Source: JBNLAN01 sp050302175 (GTDB lineage Bacteria > Pseudomonadota > Zetaproteobacteria > Mariprofundales > Mariprofundaceae). From it: 64,000 bases of DNA. Below the pieces are notes generated by a model. The model made no database searches. It saw nothing but the letters and a program-made list of their open reading frames with translations, and had not been told where the DNA came from. Positions within the stretch are counted from its first letter, which is position 1. Every line of letters begins with the position of its first letter. The translations under genes were made by a program, and so were the position numbers. The stretch lies in contig JBNLAN010000035.1 of the NCBI GenBank assembly GCA_050302175.1, positions 21,347 through 85,346 of the forward strand. The letters run 5' to 3'. Shown here one piece after another: positions 44,387-52,419 of this stretch.

Positions 44387-44434
44387 TACAAGAGGAAAAT
44401 TTATAATCCTTCGCAATAACATCTTCAGGAATAA

Positions 44435-44463
44435 AAAGAGCCCCGCAAATCGCGGGGCTCTTT
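44435..44463. terminator. Bidirectional terminator hairpin
   Basis: A perfect 12-bp inverted repeat AAAGAGCCCCGC / GCGGGGCTCTTT with a 5-base loop, between the end of the DUF498 gene (+) and the end of the lipoprotein gene (-). It has A-run and T-run flanks so it can serve both directions. Confidence 0.88.
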
Positions 44464-44481
44464 GCATCGAAGCGGGAATTG

Positions 44482-46950
44482 CTACTGCAACACTCCTTCG
44501 ATCACTGCAGGAGCCGGGTCCGCCGGTGTTGGCTTGCCGGCCAGTGTGATCGCAACCTGCCCATTCACAGCCGTTGGTAATGTAAAATTCGCATCGGCCA
44601 ACATACCGGTCACACTCAGGCCGGTGCATGCGACGTTGGTCCCATCAACCGCCATCCGCTGCTCGCGCTCGATCTGCTTAACTACATACTGGCTGGTATT
44701 ACCCAGCAGCACGCCGCTTTTCAATGTCACCGCAGGAGCCCAGCGGCAATTTGTCGTGTATGGATCACAGGTCGGATCGGTCTGCGCCCATGGGAAGCCC
44801 CACAGATCGCCAGTACCGCCATACTCGAGCAGAAACTTGTTACCCGCAGGATGAGTAGTGACATTGGCGGCAAGAGAAGGATCATCGCCAGCGTCATAGG
44901 TATAGTCGATCTTGATTGGCGCATCGAACAACACAATCTGACTGTAGGCATCGGTCACCGCTGTTTGCCTGTTCCAGTTGTTTGGACCTGTCTCCCAACG
45001 ATACGTGGTGTTGGCGTTATACACATCCCACCAGTTCACCAAACCTTGAGCCACGGTCGTTGTGACCATTTCCCCACTGCTGATGCCCCACTGATAGTTT
45101 TGTGCAAATACGCCACCGCCACCGATACTAGTCACATTAACTTCAGCATTTGGATTGGCATAGGTATCCGTCAGCGTCATTTTACCGTTGGCAACGGCCA
45201 GGGTATACGTATATCCATTCACCGATTGAGCCAACGGATAGAATATTTGATTCTCGGCTGTAGGGGCTGAAACCCCACCAATCGGACAACGGTCGTAACA
45301 TACCAGGCTCAAACCACCTGCAATCGCCGCATCGTTGACTGGAACCATATCCTCTTTGAAGAAATCAAGTGCGGCTGCGCCATTGGCATAAACCACTGAT
45401 CCCCCCATGGCATCGGACCAGAGCCAAAGCGTATCCCACTGATTGACGAATGTGATATTTACAGTGGGATTCAGCGGAGTCTGTTTAGGTCCATTGTTAG
45501 TCCACTGATTGGAGGCCACGATGGTTGCCTGACCGTTCGCTGCAATATTGATCACATAGTCGCCCTGATTGGCACAGCCGCCATTACAGAACGGATCGGC
45601 TGGGTCTCCCCACCAGAAGAAATCGACACCGACAACCTCGGTGAAAGCCGCAGTTCCTTTGGTTCGCCGATTTAACTTACCGTTCGAAATATTAACGGTA
45701 TACTGCTGTGCGGTACCGTTACCGAAGGATTCCTTGGTCACGACATCGCCATCGTTCAAACCTAGTTCGTCCTCAGTCCAGACCCCCCAGTATCCGACAT
45801 GCCCGAACCGGGCCTGTCCGTTCACCTGAGAAAATGGAAACCCCGAATTCACAGTCACACGGGATCCGTCGGCACTATTATAGAGATTGTAGCGCCAAAC
45901 GGTCGTTTTAAGATTGTTGCGGTCGGTACAAACCGTGCTATCGATGACATTATCCGCGTTTACATCTTTACCGCGCAGGAATCCATTTGCTCCATAGGCC
46001 ACAGCAAACTTTTTATCGATAGGGGTAGGCCCCATACCTGTTTCGGAAACACGCGTTACTGCCTTGCCTGAGGTGCCATTGCTATCGTTCATCTGCACAT
46101 TGGTAGCCTGTGTCATCGAAAATGGCGCGCCGGTCATGCCCGGCATGGCGTTACCGGCCAGATTGATGAATGAAAACTGCGGAATGCTCTGATTATTATT
46201 GACACTCATCAGCGTTCCTATCATCAAAGGGTCACCTACCTGCAGACCAAATCCCGCCTGAGACATAACACCTTTAAAATTCATAATAAAATCGCCAAAT
46301 GGTTTGGCCGCACTTGGGCTCTCGTTGATGGTTACCTCGACAAGAATCGCTTGAGCGTCCATTGGATGAGTCGGAGTCATCGTTGATGGAGGAACCCAGA
46401 CCTTCACCAGCTGCGGCGAGTTATTGTCGGCACGCGTGGATAGAACAACCCACTTTTGATATTTACCCACCTCAGTGCTGCCTGCATTACTGGCAGCACC
46501 CTGGGTCGCCCCACCTTGGCCGCCGGATTGGTTCTGCCCCTGCTTGCACTTCTTTTCGTTTACCAGCGCAATATAGGCTCCCTGATTCACCATTTGGGTA
46601 GCGCCAGTCTGCTGCACATAACAGAGGATTTCGTTGACCGTGCTCAGTGACTCCATGGATGAGTCAAACACCCATGTCTGCGTAACATCCGTATTATATG
46701 GTGATGTTGCGGCGTACCCGGTGGTATTTGCCAAAGCTCCAGCAACAATCGCACCGGTTCCAACTCCTCCTGCTGGAGCAGATGCGATCACACTAACCTG
46801 GGACGGCAGCGTCAGACCGACCACTGCACTACTACTGCTACTACTGCTTCCACCGCCCATGCAGCCGGCGGAAAACAATCCGACACATACGATAAAGATT
46901 GATCCAAGAAGGGGAAGTCCCCATTCGATAAGCCATGAAGAATGCTTCAT
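44482..46950 (-). CDS. Large exported lipoprotein of unknown function
   Basis: 822-residue protein with a lipoprotein signal: hydrophobic core LLGSIFIVCVGLF followed by the lipobox SAGC at about 27-30, then GGGSSSSSSS as a flexible tether. The residue after Cys is Met, so outer-membrane sorting is plausible. The mature part is rich in Asn, Gly, Thr, Val and Trp, poor in Lys, and looks beta-rich; it has cysteine pairs (CNGGC, CYDRC, CDPYTTNC) likely to form disulfides, and Trp-rich motifs such as FFWWGDPADPF and LWLWSDAM. No CxxCH haem motif or enzyme signature is seen. I do not recognise the family. Strong GGAGG site 6 bases before the ATG and a good promoter candidate upstream. It is bracketed by the 42-bp repeats. 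Confidence 0.85.
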   Translation of the reverse strand: MKHSSWLIEWGLPLLGSIFIVCVGLFSAGCMGGGSSSSSSSAVVGLTLPSQVSVIASAPAGGVGTGAIVAGALANTTGYAATSPYNTDVTQTWVFDSSMESLSTVNEILCYVQQTGATQMVNQGAYIALVNEKKCKQGQNQSGGQGGATQGAASNAGSTEVGKYQKWVVLSTRADNNSPQLVKVWVPPSTMTPTHPMDAQAILVEVTINESPSAAKPFGDFIMNFKGVMSQAGFGLQVGDPLMIGTLMSVNNNQSIPQFSFINLAGNAMPGMTGAPFSMTQATNVQMNDSNGTSGKAVTRVSETGMGPTPIDKKFAVAYGANGFLRGKDVNADNVIDSTVCTDRNNLKTTVWRYNLYNSADGSRVTVNSGFPFSQVNGQARFGHVGYWGVWTEDELGLNDGDVVTKESFGNGTAQQYTVNISNGKLNRRTKGTAAFTEVVGVDFFWWGDPADPFCNGGCANQGDYVINIAANGQATIVASNQWTNNGPKQTPLNPTVNITFVNQWDTLWLWSDAMGGSVVYANGAAALDFFKEDMVPVNDAAIAGGLSLVCYDRCPIGGVSAPTAENQIFYPLAQSVNGYTYTLAVANGKMTLTDTYANPNAEVNVTSIGGGGVFAQNYQWGISSGEMVTTTVAQGLVNWWDVYNANTTYRWETGPNNWNRQTAVTDAYSQIVLFDAPIKIDYTYDAGDDPSLAANVTTHPAGNKFLLEYGGTGDLWGFPWAQTDPTCDPYTTNCRWAPAVTLKSGVLLGNTSQYVVKQIEREQRMAVDGTNVACTGLSVTGMLADANFTLPTAVNGQVAITLAGKPTPADPAPAVIEGVLQ

Positions 46951-46996
46951 GCGTCACCTCCGCATAACACCCTCCATGGCCTTTATGATTTTCATG

Positions 46997-47025
46997 CTTA
47001 TAGACCATGTTTTTTCTAGTCGCAA
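46997..47025 (-). promoter_or_regulatory. Candidate promoter of the large lipoprotein gene
   Basis: Minus-strand TTGCGA (4 of 6) and TATAAG (5 of 6 to TATAAT) are separated by exactly 17 bases, 46 bases upstream of the ATG. It lies inside the repeat-bounded segment, so the segment would carry its own expression signal. Confidence 0.5.
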
Positions 47026-47110
47026 GCATGCTTATTTCCCATCGATAGGGTATAAAAGCTAGCTAATCGCATCGTCTATACCCCAAGTGATCGCGAGCCA
47101 ATAAGTGGGG

Positions 47111-47152
47111 AGCGAAGGACGTAACGTCTCCGCAGCCATGCTGCTGCCCTCC
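47111..47152 (+). repeat. 42-bp direct repeat, copy 2 (displaced gene end)
   Basis: Identical to 44330-44371. Here the same reading frame continues into ST-SN and a TAA at 47162-47164, so this copy reads as an alternative C-terminus of the DUF498 protein with no gene in front of it. It lies 161 bases upstream of the lipoprotein start and just beyond the end of the small secreted-protein gene. The rest of 46951-47180 holds the lipoprotein promoter and no gene. Confidence 0.95.
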
Positions 47153-47180
47153 ACTTCAAACTAAATAGTCAGATCAAACT

Positions 47181-47678
47181 TTATTGGCCTGTAATTTTAC
47201 GGAGGCCATTCGTCTCAAGGAATGCCCTGGCACCACAATAGCGAGAGCATGACTTATAGGGTTCACTTGAGAGCTGTAATGTATCATCTGGACTGGCCTT
47301 GATACGGACGACACACGTTCCTTCATCCCACTCATCTGATGGTTCGAGTTGCATAACAACTGCACCACCAGACCAGAACCCTTCACCTTCTGCGGTGCAG
47401 GAATGATAACTGATCCCAACAATCTTTATTTGAATATTTACCCGCCCTGAGCGCCCATGAGAGATCGAAACTTTATCGACCACATCCTCTAGGCCACAGA
47501 GATCGCTCTCCTGGCCGGAGCAATCGATATCCATGTCTCTCACCTGATGTGTGTTTTTAAACTCTCCAATAAACTGAGAAGGAATTGATTCTTCGGCTAC
47601 AGCAGAGAGCGCTTCACATACAAAAAATGACGAAACCAACAAGAACCCGCAGACAAAGCCGTGCTGTGAATTGCGCAT
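47181..47678 (-). CDS. Small Cys-rich secreted protein, unknown
   Basis: 165-residue protein with a signal peptide (about 1-26, core FVCGFLLVSSFFVCEAL, cleavage near AVA-EE). The mature part has about seven cysteines, including CSGQESDLC and the C-terminal SCSRYCGARAFL motif, so it is probably disulfide-bonded in the periplasm. The SC..YCG..A.L ending occurs in several small periplasmic proteins of unknown role. The ATG at 47678 has GGAGGGGG about 5 bases ahead; an earlier in-frame start would spoil the signal peptide. Its 3' end abuts repeat copy 2. Confidence 0.7.
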   Translation of the reverse strand: MRNSQHGFVCGFLLVSSFFVCEALSAVAEESIPSQFIGEFKNTHQVRDMDIDCSGQESDLCGLEDVVDKVSISHGRSGRVNIQIKIVGISYHSCTAEGEGFWSGGAVVMQLEPSDEWDEGTCVVRIKASPDDTLQLSSEPYKSCSRYCGARAFLETNGLRKITGQ

Positions 47679-47772
47679 TACCACCCCCTCCGATTGCATG
47701 GCAGATACGACCACCCATGTATCTGAATATAGAGCTGGCTATTTCACTCCTGATACCGCGCTTTCGTCAAGG

Positions 47773-47804
47773 AAAGGGGTTCATAAAGAAAGGGGTTCAT
47801 AAAG
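47773..47804 (+). repeat. 16-bp perfect tandem duplication
   Basis: AAAGGGGTTCATAAAG occurs twice head to tail, followed by a partial third unit (TCATAAAAG). It lies in the 190-base gap between the small secreted protein and queD; the rest of that gap shows no gene. It may be a simple slippage duplication or a protein-binding site. Confidence 0.8.
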
Positions 47805-47868
47805 TCATAAAAGACTTCGCATACTAATAGAATAGAGTTTGCCGGATGGCGCTGATAAGCTTCGCCGC

Positions 47869-48243
47869 ATGCCAAAATTCGAGCTTTGCACCGAAACCCA
47901 CTTCTCCGCCGCACATAGTCTGCGCGGCTACCCTGGCGATTGCGCCCGCCTGCACGGGCACAACTGGCATGTGAAGCTCTATGTGGAGTGTGAGGAGCTC
48001 GACGAATTAGGCTTAGGCATCGACTACAAAGACATGAAACGCGAACTAAAAGCAGCGCTGGAACCATGGGACCACTACAACCTCAACGATGTGCCGCCGT
48101 TCGATACCATCAACCCCTCGAGCGAAAATGTAGCAGCCGAGCTCTACCGCGAGATGAGTAAAAGGCTCGACAACGAGCGCGTGAGGGTTTCACGCATCGA
48201 AATTTCCGAGACCTGCACTGCACGCGTCACTTATTGGCCGTAA
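47869..48243 (+). CDS. queD: 6-carboxy-tetrahydropterin synthase (QueD/PTPS family)
   Basis: Makes 6-carboxytetrahydropterin from dihydroneopterin triphosphate in the queuosine pathway. Zinc and active-site residues lie in TETHFSAAHSLRGYPGDCARLHGHNW, with the catalytic Cys in that block and His of HGH as metal ligands; the Glu of ISETCTA closes the site. 124 residues from the ATG at 47869. A TTG at 47839 is in frame, but neither start has a strong ribosome site. It supplies preQ0 chemistry upstream of Tgt (39878). Confidence 0.93.
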   Translation: MPKFELCTETHFSAAHSLRGYPGDCARLHGHNWHVKLYVECEELDELGLGIDYKDMKRELKAALEPWDHYNLNDVPPFDTINPSSENVAAELYREMSKRLDNERVRVSRIEISETCTARVTYWP

Positions 48244-48261
48244 GAGTCCATGCTAGGCAGG

Positions 48262-48927
48262 ATGAACGCTAATACCCGCTCCATTCTGCTTGCAGCCGCA
48301 CTCCTGTGCCCACTACTTACCGGTGCCGGCGAATCGACGCTTAACATCGGGCACTTTTCCGCAGGCGACCTTACCGGATGGGATAGTAAGGTTTTCAAAG
48401 GCGAAACCAGCTACACACTCGAAAAAGCGCCCGAACTCCCCGGCACTCCGATGGTGCTGCGCGCCGAAAGCAAGGCAGCGGCATCCGGTCGATTCAGGGA
48501 AATGACAATCGACCTGCAAAAAACACCCTATGTAAACTGGTCGTGGAAGACGGAAAAAGTGTTAGAAGGATTGGACGAAACCACAAAAGCCGGCGACGAC
48601 TTCCCTGTGCGAGTCTACTTCGTGGTTTCCGGCGGCCTGTTTTTCTGGCGCACCATCGCGCTTAACTATGTCTGGTCAGCTTCGCATAAGGCCGGAGAGT
48701 CGTGGCCAAATCCCTTCACCTCAAACGCCACCATGCTGGCGGTAGAATCCGGCCCAGAGCATGTAGGTATCTGGCGCCAATATAAACGGAATCTTCGCGA
48801 AGACTTCCGCAGACTGACCGGGCGCGACATCACCCACATCGATGCCGTGGCACTTATGACCGACACAGACAATGCGGGCGGCGAAACCACCGCCTGGTAC
48901 GGCGACATCTATTTCACTGCGCAGTAA
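48262..48927 (+). CDS. DUF3047-family exported protein
   Basis: 221-residue secreted protein with a signal peptide (about 1-21, ILLAAALLCPLLTGAGES). The mature part has the DUF3047 pattern: WSWKTEKVLEG, FPVRVYFVVSGG, ALNYVWS..H..GE.WPNPF and a C-terminal HIDAVALMTDTDNAGGE..AWYGDIYF. The fold resembles a carbohydrate-binding beta sandwich; no enzymatic role is known. It starts 18 bases after queD, and an ATG at 48250 is an alternative start. Confidence 0.82.
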   Translation: MNANTRSILLAAALLCPLLTGAGESTLNIGHFSAGDLTGWDSKVFKGETSYTLEKAPELPGTPMVLRAESKAAASGRFREMTIDLQKTPYVNWSWKTEKVLEGLDETTKAGDDFPVRVYFVVSGGLFFWRTIALNYVWSASHKAGESWPNPFTSNATMLAVESGPEHVGIWRQYKRNLREDFRRLTGRDITHIDAVALMTDTDNAGGETTAWYGDIYFTAQ

Positions 48928-49043
48928 AGAGAGATACACGGAATCTCCTTCGGGCAGCACCGACTTGCAGAAGACGGCATGATGATTCATTGTAAGGCAG
49001 GAATGTCTATACTTCCCGCAACAGGAATGGAGAGGAGCAACGG

Positions 49044-50312
49044 ATGAGTGACCCGAAAAAACCGGATATCCTTGTCAGCACAGTTGAAATGGAGCTGAAA
49101 GATAACGTTCCTGTTGCTCCTGAACCCGACCTGCACAAGCTCGACGATCTGCTCGACCTGCTCGAGGAGAGCTCCCATACGGATGGCGGGAAAATCAGCG
49201 AAGAAGATGCCGAAGAGCTTTCAACACTGCGCATGAGCGCTGAGCAGATGAAACAGATCATGGAGGAGGGAGCAAAGGATTCACGGGTCGGCTCCTCCAC
49301 CATAAGAATGAATAAATCGACGGAAACGGTTAAATTGAACGAACCGCCTGTTGCCCGGGCCGTCCGTCCGGAACCGGAGCCTGAACCTGTCGTGCCGAAA
49401 CCAACGCCGGTTGCCAGGCCTGCTGCAAAAGCTCCTGAACCAAAACCCGAGCCTGTTGCGCCGAAACCAGCGCCGGTTGCCAAGCCTGCTGCAAAAGCTC
49501 CTGAACCAAAGCCCGAACCTGTCGCGTTGAAACCGGAACCCGCCAAATCCGCTGTGCAACCGGCCCCACCAGAACCAGAACTAACCGACTGGGATATACC
49601 GGAACCTTTACCCACTTCCGCAACATATGGAGAGGCCGCTCCTGCCCCCGCTGTAAAAGCCAGGCGTTCGATTCTTCCAACACTGCTCGCACTTCTCGCG
49701 ATCGGTGCGAGCGGGTATGCAGGATGGATGGTTTTTGACCTGCAACTTCGCGTACAACGATTAAGCAGCGAAATCAGCAGCCTGCAACTCATCACTCAGA
49801 AGAGTAAAACTTTCGATGCCTCGGCCATGCAGCAGCAACTCACAGCCATGCAGCAACGTCTCAGTGCATTACCCATCCCCCCGGCTCCCAGGGAAACGGC
49901 ACCGGCTCCTGTCCAGGAAACCACGGCGCCGGAAGCGGTCACCCCGACGCCTGTTACTCCGGCAACCAGGCCCAAGCCGATGACGGCACCGGACACCCCG
50001 GCCGAAACAGCCGTTAAATCGCCGCAAGCAACAACCGGCACGCCTGCGCCAGCCACGGAGAATACCGAATCCGCTGGCGACTGGCTGGTCAACCTCTCCT
50101 CATTTGCAGATAGTGAGTCGGCAGAGAAAGAGGCTGCACGCCTGCAAAAACTGCAGATCAAGGCAGAGACGCACAAAGTCATCGTGCACGGCAAAGCCTG
50201 GTACCGCGTCGTAGTCACTGGCTTCCCTACTGCTGCCGCAGCCAAAGATTACAGCCGCGATCTCGAAGAAAAATATAAACTTGAACGAAGCTGGGTAGGC
50301 CGCAAGCAGTAG
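49044..50312 (+). CDS. SPOR-domain membrane protein with Pro/Lys/Ala repeats
   Basis: 422-residue bitopic inner-membrane protein. A long cytoplasmic part (1-~210) has an acidic segment, then Pro-Glu-Lys repeats; the membrane helix is at about 213-233 (LPTLLALLAIGASGYAGWMVF). A periplasmic coiled coil and Pro/Thr linker lead to a SPOR domain at about 342-420 (DWLVNLSSFADSESAEKEAARLQ...WYRVVVTGF). SPOR domains bind denuded glycan at division sites, so a septal or cell-wall role is expected. It differs from FtsN or DamX in having most of its length in the cytoplasm. It is the only such gene in the window. Confidence 0.85.
   Translation: MSDPKKPDILVSTVEMELKDNVPVAPEPDLHKLDDLLDLLEESSHTDGGKISEEDAEELSTLRMSAEQMKQIMEEGAKDSRVGSSTIRMNKSTETVKLNEPPVARAVRPEPEPEPVVPKPTPVARPAAKAPEPKPEPVAPKPAPVAKPAAKAPEPKPEPVALKPEPAKSAVQPAPPEPELTDWDIPEPLPTSATYGEAAPAPAVKARRSILPTLLALLAIGASGYAGWMVFDLQLRVQRLSSEISSLQLITQKSKTFDASAMQQQLTAMQQRLSALPIPPAPRETAPAPVQETTAPEAVTPTPVTPATRPKPMTAPDTPAETAVKSPQATTGTPAPATENTESAGDWLVNLSSFADSESAEKEAARLQKLQIKAETHKVIVHGKAWYRVVVTGFPTAAAAKDYSRDLEEKYKLERSWVGRKQ
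49398..49529 (+). repeat. 66-bp (22-residue) tandem coding repeat
   Basis: Two near-identical 66-base units within the SPOR gene, encoding K-P-(T/A)-PVA(R/K)PAAKAPEPKPEPVA(P/L), followed by a degraded third unit (KPEPAKS). Differences are few, so the duplication is recent or homogenised. Confidence 0.88.
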
Positions 50313-50331
50313 CACAGGAAAGCACACCGGG

Positions 50332-50360
50332 TTGACAGGCCCGCCCACCCTTCCTAACGT
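50332..50360 (+). promoter_or_regulatory. Candidate promoter for hemL-hisIE
   Basis: A perfect TTGACA box and TAACGT (3 of 6) are separated by 17 bases, 51 bases before the hemL ATG and just after the SPOR gene stop. The GC-rich spacer and weak -10 keep confidence moderate. Confidence 0.42.
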
Positions 50361-50411
50361 GCCCGGCCTTTGGCGACTACAGCACTTATTCATCAAACAG
50401 ACGAGGTATTC

Positions 50412-51713
50412 ATGTCTTCCACGCAACAATCGGCTCAGGATTTCGACAAGGCTCGCAAGCTACTTCCCGGCGGCGTTAACTCGCCGGTTCGCGCCTTCAA
50501 GTCGGTCGGTGGCACCCCTCGCTTTTTTGCACGGGCAAAAGGCGCTTATGTATGGGATGTCGATAACAATCAATACATCGATTATGTAGGCTCATGGGGT
50601 CCGATGATTCTTGGCCACGCCCACCCGGACGTCGTGAAAGGTGTGCATGAGACGGCTGAACTCGGTATGAGCTTCGGTGCACCGTGCGAGCTTGAGATCG
50701 AACTGGCACAACTGGTCGTCGATATGGTTCCATCCATCGACGTGGTGCGCTTCGTCAACTCCGGCACGGAAGCCACCATGAGTGCTCTTCGCCTGGCCCG
50801 CGGTTTTACCGGGCGCGATAAATTCATCAAGTTCGACGGCGGCTATCACGGCCATGCCGATGGCTTCCTCGTAAAAGCAGGTTCGGGCGCAGCCACCTTT
50901 GGCGAACCCGACTCCGCCGGTGTGCCAGCCGACTATGCCAAGCTCACACTGACCGCCCCTTTCAACGATCTCGATGCAGTGAAGAAACTATTTACCGAGA
51001 ACAAGGGCGAGATCGCCTGCATTATCGTCGAGCCGGTGCCGGGCAACACCGGCGTCATGCTGCTGAACAATAATGGCTTTCTCCAAGCCCTTCGCGACCT
51101 CTGCGATACCGAAGGCGCACTACTGATTTTTGACGAGGTGATGTGTGGCTTCCGCGTCGGCGCCGGTGGTGCGCAGCAGCGCTTCGGCATCAAGCCCGAT
51201 CTCACCTGTCTCGGTAAAATTATCGGCGGCGGCCTGCCGGTCGGCGCTTATGGTGGCCGCGAAGAGATCATGCGCAAGATTTCACCGGATGGCCCGGTTT
51301 ATCAGGCAGGCACATTATCTGGAAACCCTCTGGCCATGCGTGCAGGCCTTGAAACACTCTCCCGCCTGCATGCTCCTGGCTTTTACGAGGAGCTGGAGCG
51401 CAAAACCACGCGGCTGGTCGAAGGCTTGCTGGCCGGTTGCAAGGCTGCCGGTGTTCCGGCTGTTGCCAATCAGGTAGGTGCAATGTTCACTGTCTTCTTC
51501 ACCGAGCTAGATGCCGTCAATTGCTGCTCTGATGTCAGCAAGCATTGCGACCTCGCGTTCTTCGGCAAATTCTTCAACGCCATGCTGGACGAAGGCGTTT
51601 ACCTCGCCCCATCGCAGTACGAGGCCGCATTCATGAGTGCGGCGCACACCGATGAGGATATCGATAACACCATCGCCGCCGCCGGTCGTGCGCTGAAGAA
51701 ACTCACCGCATGA
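50412..51713 (+). CDS. hemL: Glutamate-1-semialdehyde 2,1-aminomutase
   Basis: PLP enzyme making 5-aminolevulinate in the C5 haem pathway. Blocks: LLPGGVNSPVRAF, FVNSGTEATMSALRLARG, GGYHGHADGFL, FDEVMCGFR, and the PLP lysine in CLGKIIGGGLPVGAYGG. The ATG at 50412 is preceded by GAGG and gives 433 residues. hisI overlaps its stop by 4 bases. Confidence 0.97.
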   Translation: MSSTQQSAQDFDKARKLLPGGVNSPVRAFKSVGGTPRFFARAKGAYVWDVDNNQYIDYVGSWGPMILGHAHPDVVKGVHETAELGMSFGAPCELEIELAQLVVDMVPSIDVVRFVNSGTEATMSALRLARGFTGRDKFIKFDGGYHGHADGFLVKAGSGAATFGEPDSAGVPADYAKLTLTAPFNDLDAVKKLFTENKGEIACIIVEPVPGNTGVMLLNNNGFLQALRDLCDTEGALLIFDEVMCGFRVGAGGAQQRFGIKPDLTCLGKIIGGGLPVGAYGGREEIMRKISPDGPVYQAGTLSGNPLAMRAGLETLSRLHAPGFYEELERKTTRLVEGLLAGCKAAGVPAVANQVGAMFTVFFTELDAVNCCSDVSKHCDLAFFGKFFNAMLDEGVYLAPSQYEAAFMSAAHTDEDIDNTIAAAGRALKKLTA

Positions 51714-52066
51714 GTCTGCTTGCCAGCATCAAGTTCAACGAGGCAGGGCTTGTCCCGGCCGTTGCACAGGATGCCACAACAGGCCGCGTGCTGATGCTGG
51801 CATGGATGAATGCCGAAGCGATAAAGCAAACGCTTGCAACTGGGTTCGCCCACTACTATTCGAGATCGAGAAACAAGCAATGGCAAAAAGGCGAGTCCAG
51901 CGGGCATGTGCAAAAGGTGCTGGACATCTATCTCGATTGCGACGGCGATACGCTATTACTGAAAGTCGAGCAGACCGGGCCGGCCTGCCATACCAACCGG
52001 CAGAGTTGTTTTTATCGGCAGCAGCAGGATGGCGAGTGGATCGCCATCGAGGAGCCCATTAAGTGA
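51710..52066 (+). CDS. hisI: Phosphoribosyl-AMP cyclohydrolase
   Basis: Third step of histidine synthesis. The zinc and magnesium motifs YSRSRNKQWQKGESSGH, DCDGDTLLL and GPACHTNRQSCFYR are complete. 118 residues, monofunctional form. ATGA overlap with hemL, and a GTGA overlap with hisE. Confidence 0.97.
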   Translation: MSLLASIKFNEAGLVPAVAQDATTGRVLMLAWMNAEAIKQTLATGFAHYYSRSRNKQWQKGESSGHVQKVLDIYLDCDGDTLLLKVEQTGPACHTNRQSCFYRQQQDGEWIAIEEPIK

Positions 52067-52392
52067 GCAAACAAATGAGCACGGACATCCTGAAAGAATT
52101 GACGACTATCCTCGAAGTGCGCAAGAACGACAGCGCCGACAAATCTTACGTTGCCTCACTCTACGCCAAGGGGCTGGACAAGATTCTGGAAAAGGTCGGC
52201 GAGGAAGCCACAGAAACCATTCTTGCCGCCAAGAATGGCGATCGGGAAAAGATCATCTATGAAACTGCTGACCTCTGGTTCCACACCCTGGTGATGCTGG
52301 CCGAAAAGGGCCTTTCCGCCGACGATGTATTGAACGAACTCGCCCGGCGTTTCGGTGTCTCGGGACATGCCGAAAAGGCAGCCCGAAAATAA
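52063..52392 (+). CDS. hisE: Phosphoribosyl-ATP diphosphatase
   Basis: Second step of histidine synthesis, removing pyrophosphate from PR-ATP. The all-alpha MazG-like fold shows the KVGEEATETILAAKNGD and ETADLWFHTLVML metal-binding blocks. 109 residues, starting with GTG at 52063 in a 4-base overlap with hisI. hisI and hisE are separate genes here, unlike the fused E. coli hisI. Confidence 0.96.
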   Translation: MSKQMSTDILKELTTILEVRKNDSADKSYVASLYAKGLDKILEKVGEEATETILAAKNGDREKIIYETADLWFHTLVMLAEKGLSADDVLNELARRFGVSGHAEKAARK

Positions 52393-52419
52393 CCGCCCGG
52401 AAGCATAAGGAGTCCTATT

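Noticed and set aside
44482..46950. Multihaem cytochrome for extracellular electron transfer
   Set aside because: The cysteine pairs are CNGGCAN, CYDRCP and CDPYTTNC; no CxxCH haem-binding motif is present.
46841..47029. 62-codon open frame overlapping the start of the large lipoprotein gene
   Set aside because: It runs out of frame through the lipoprotein signal peptide; the GGAGG site fits the lipoprotein ATG, and the short product has no family character.
44330..47152. Classical IS element or transposon
   Set aside because: No transposase or integrase, no terminal inverted repeats; the 42-bp flanking repeat is far longer than a usual target-site duplication.
47585..47827. 80-codon + strand frame before queD
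   Set aside because: It overlaps the signal-peptide region of the secreted-protein gene on the other strand and covers the 16-bp repeat; no ribosome site or family pattern.
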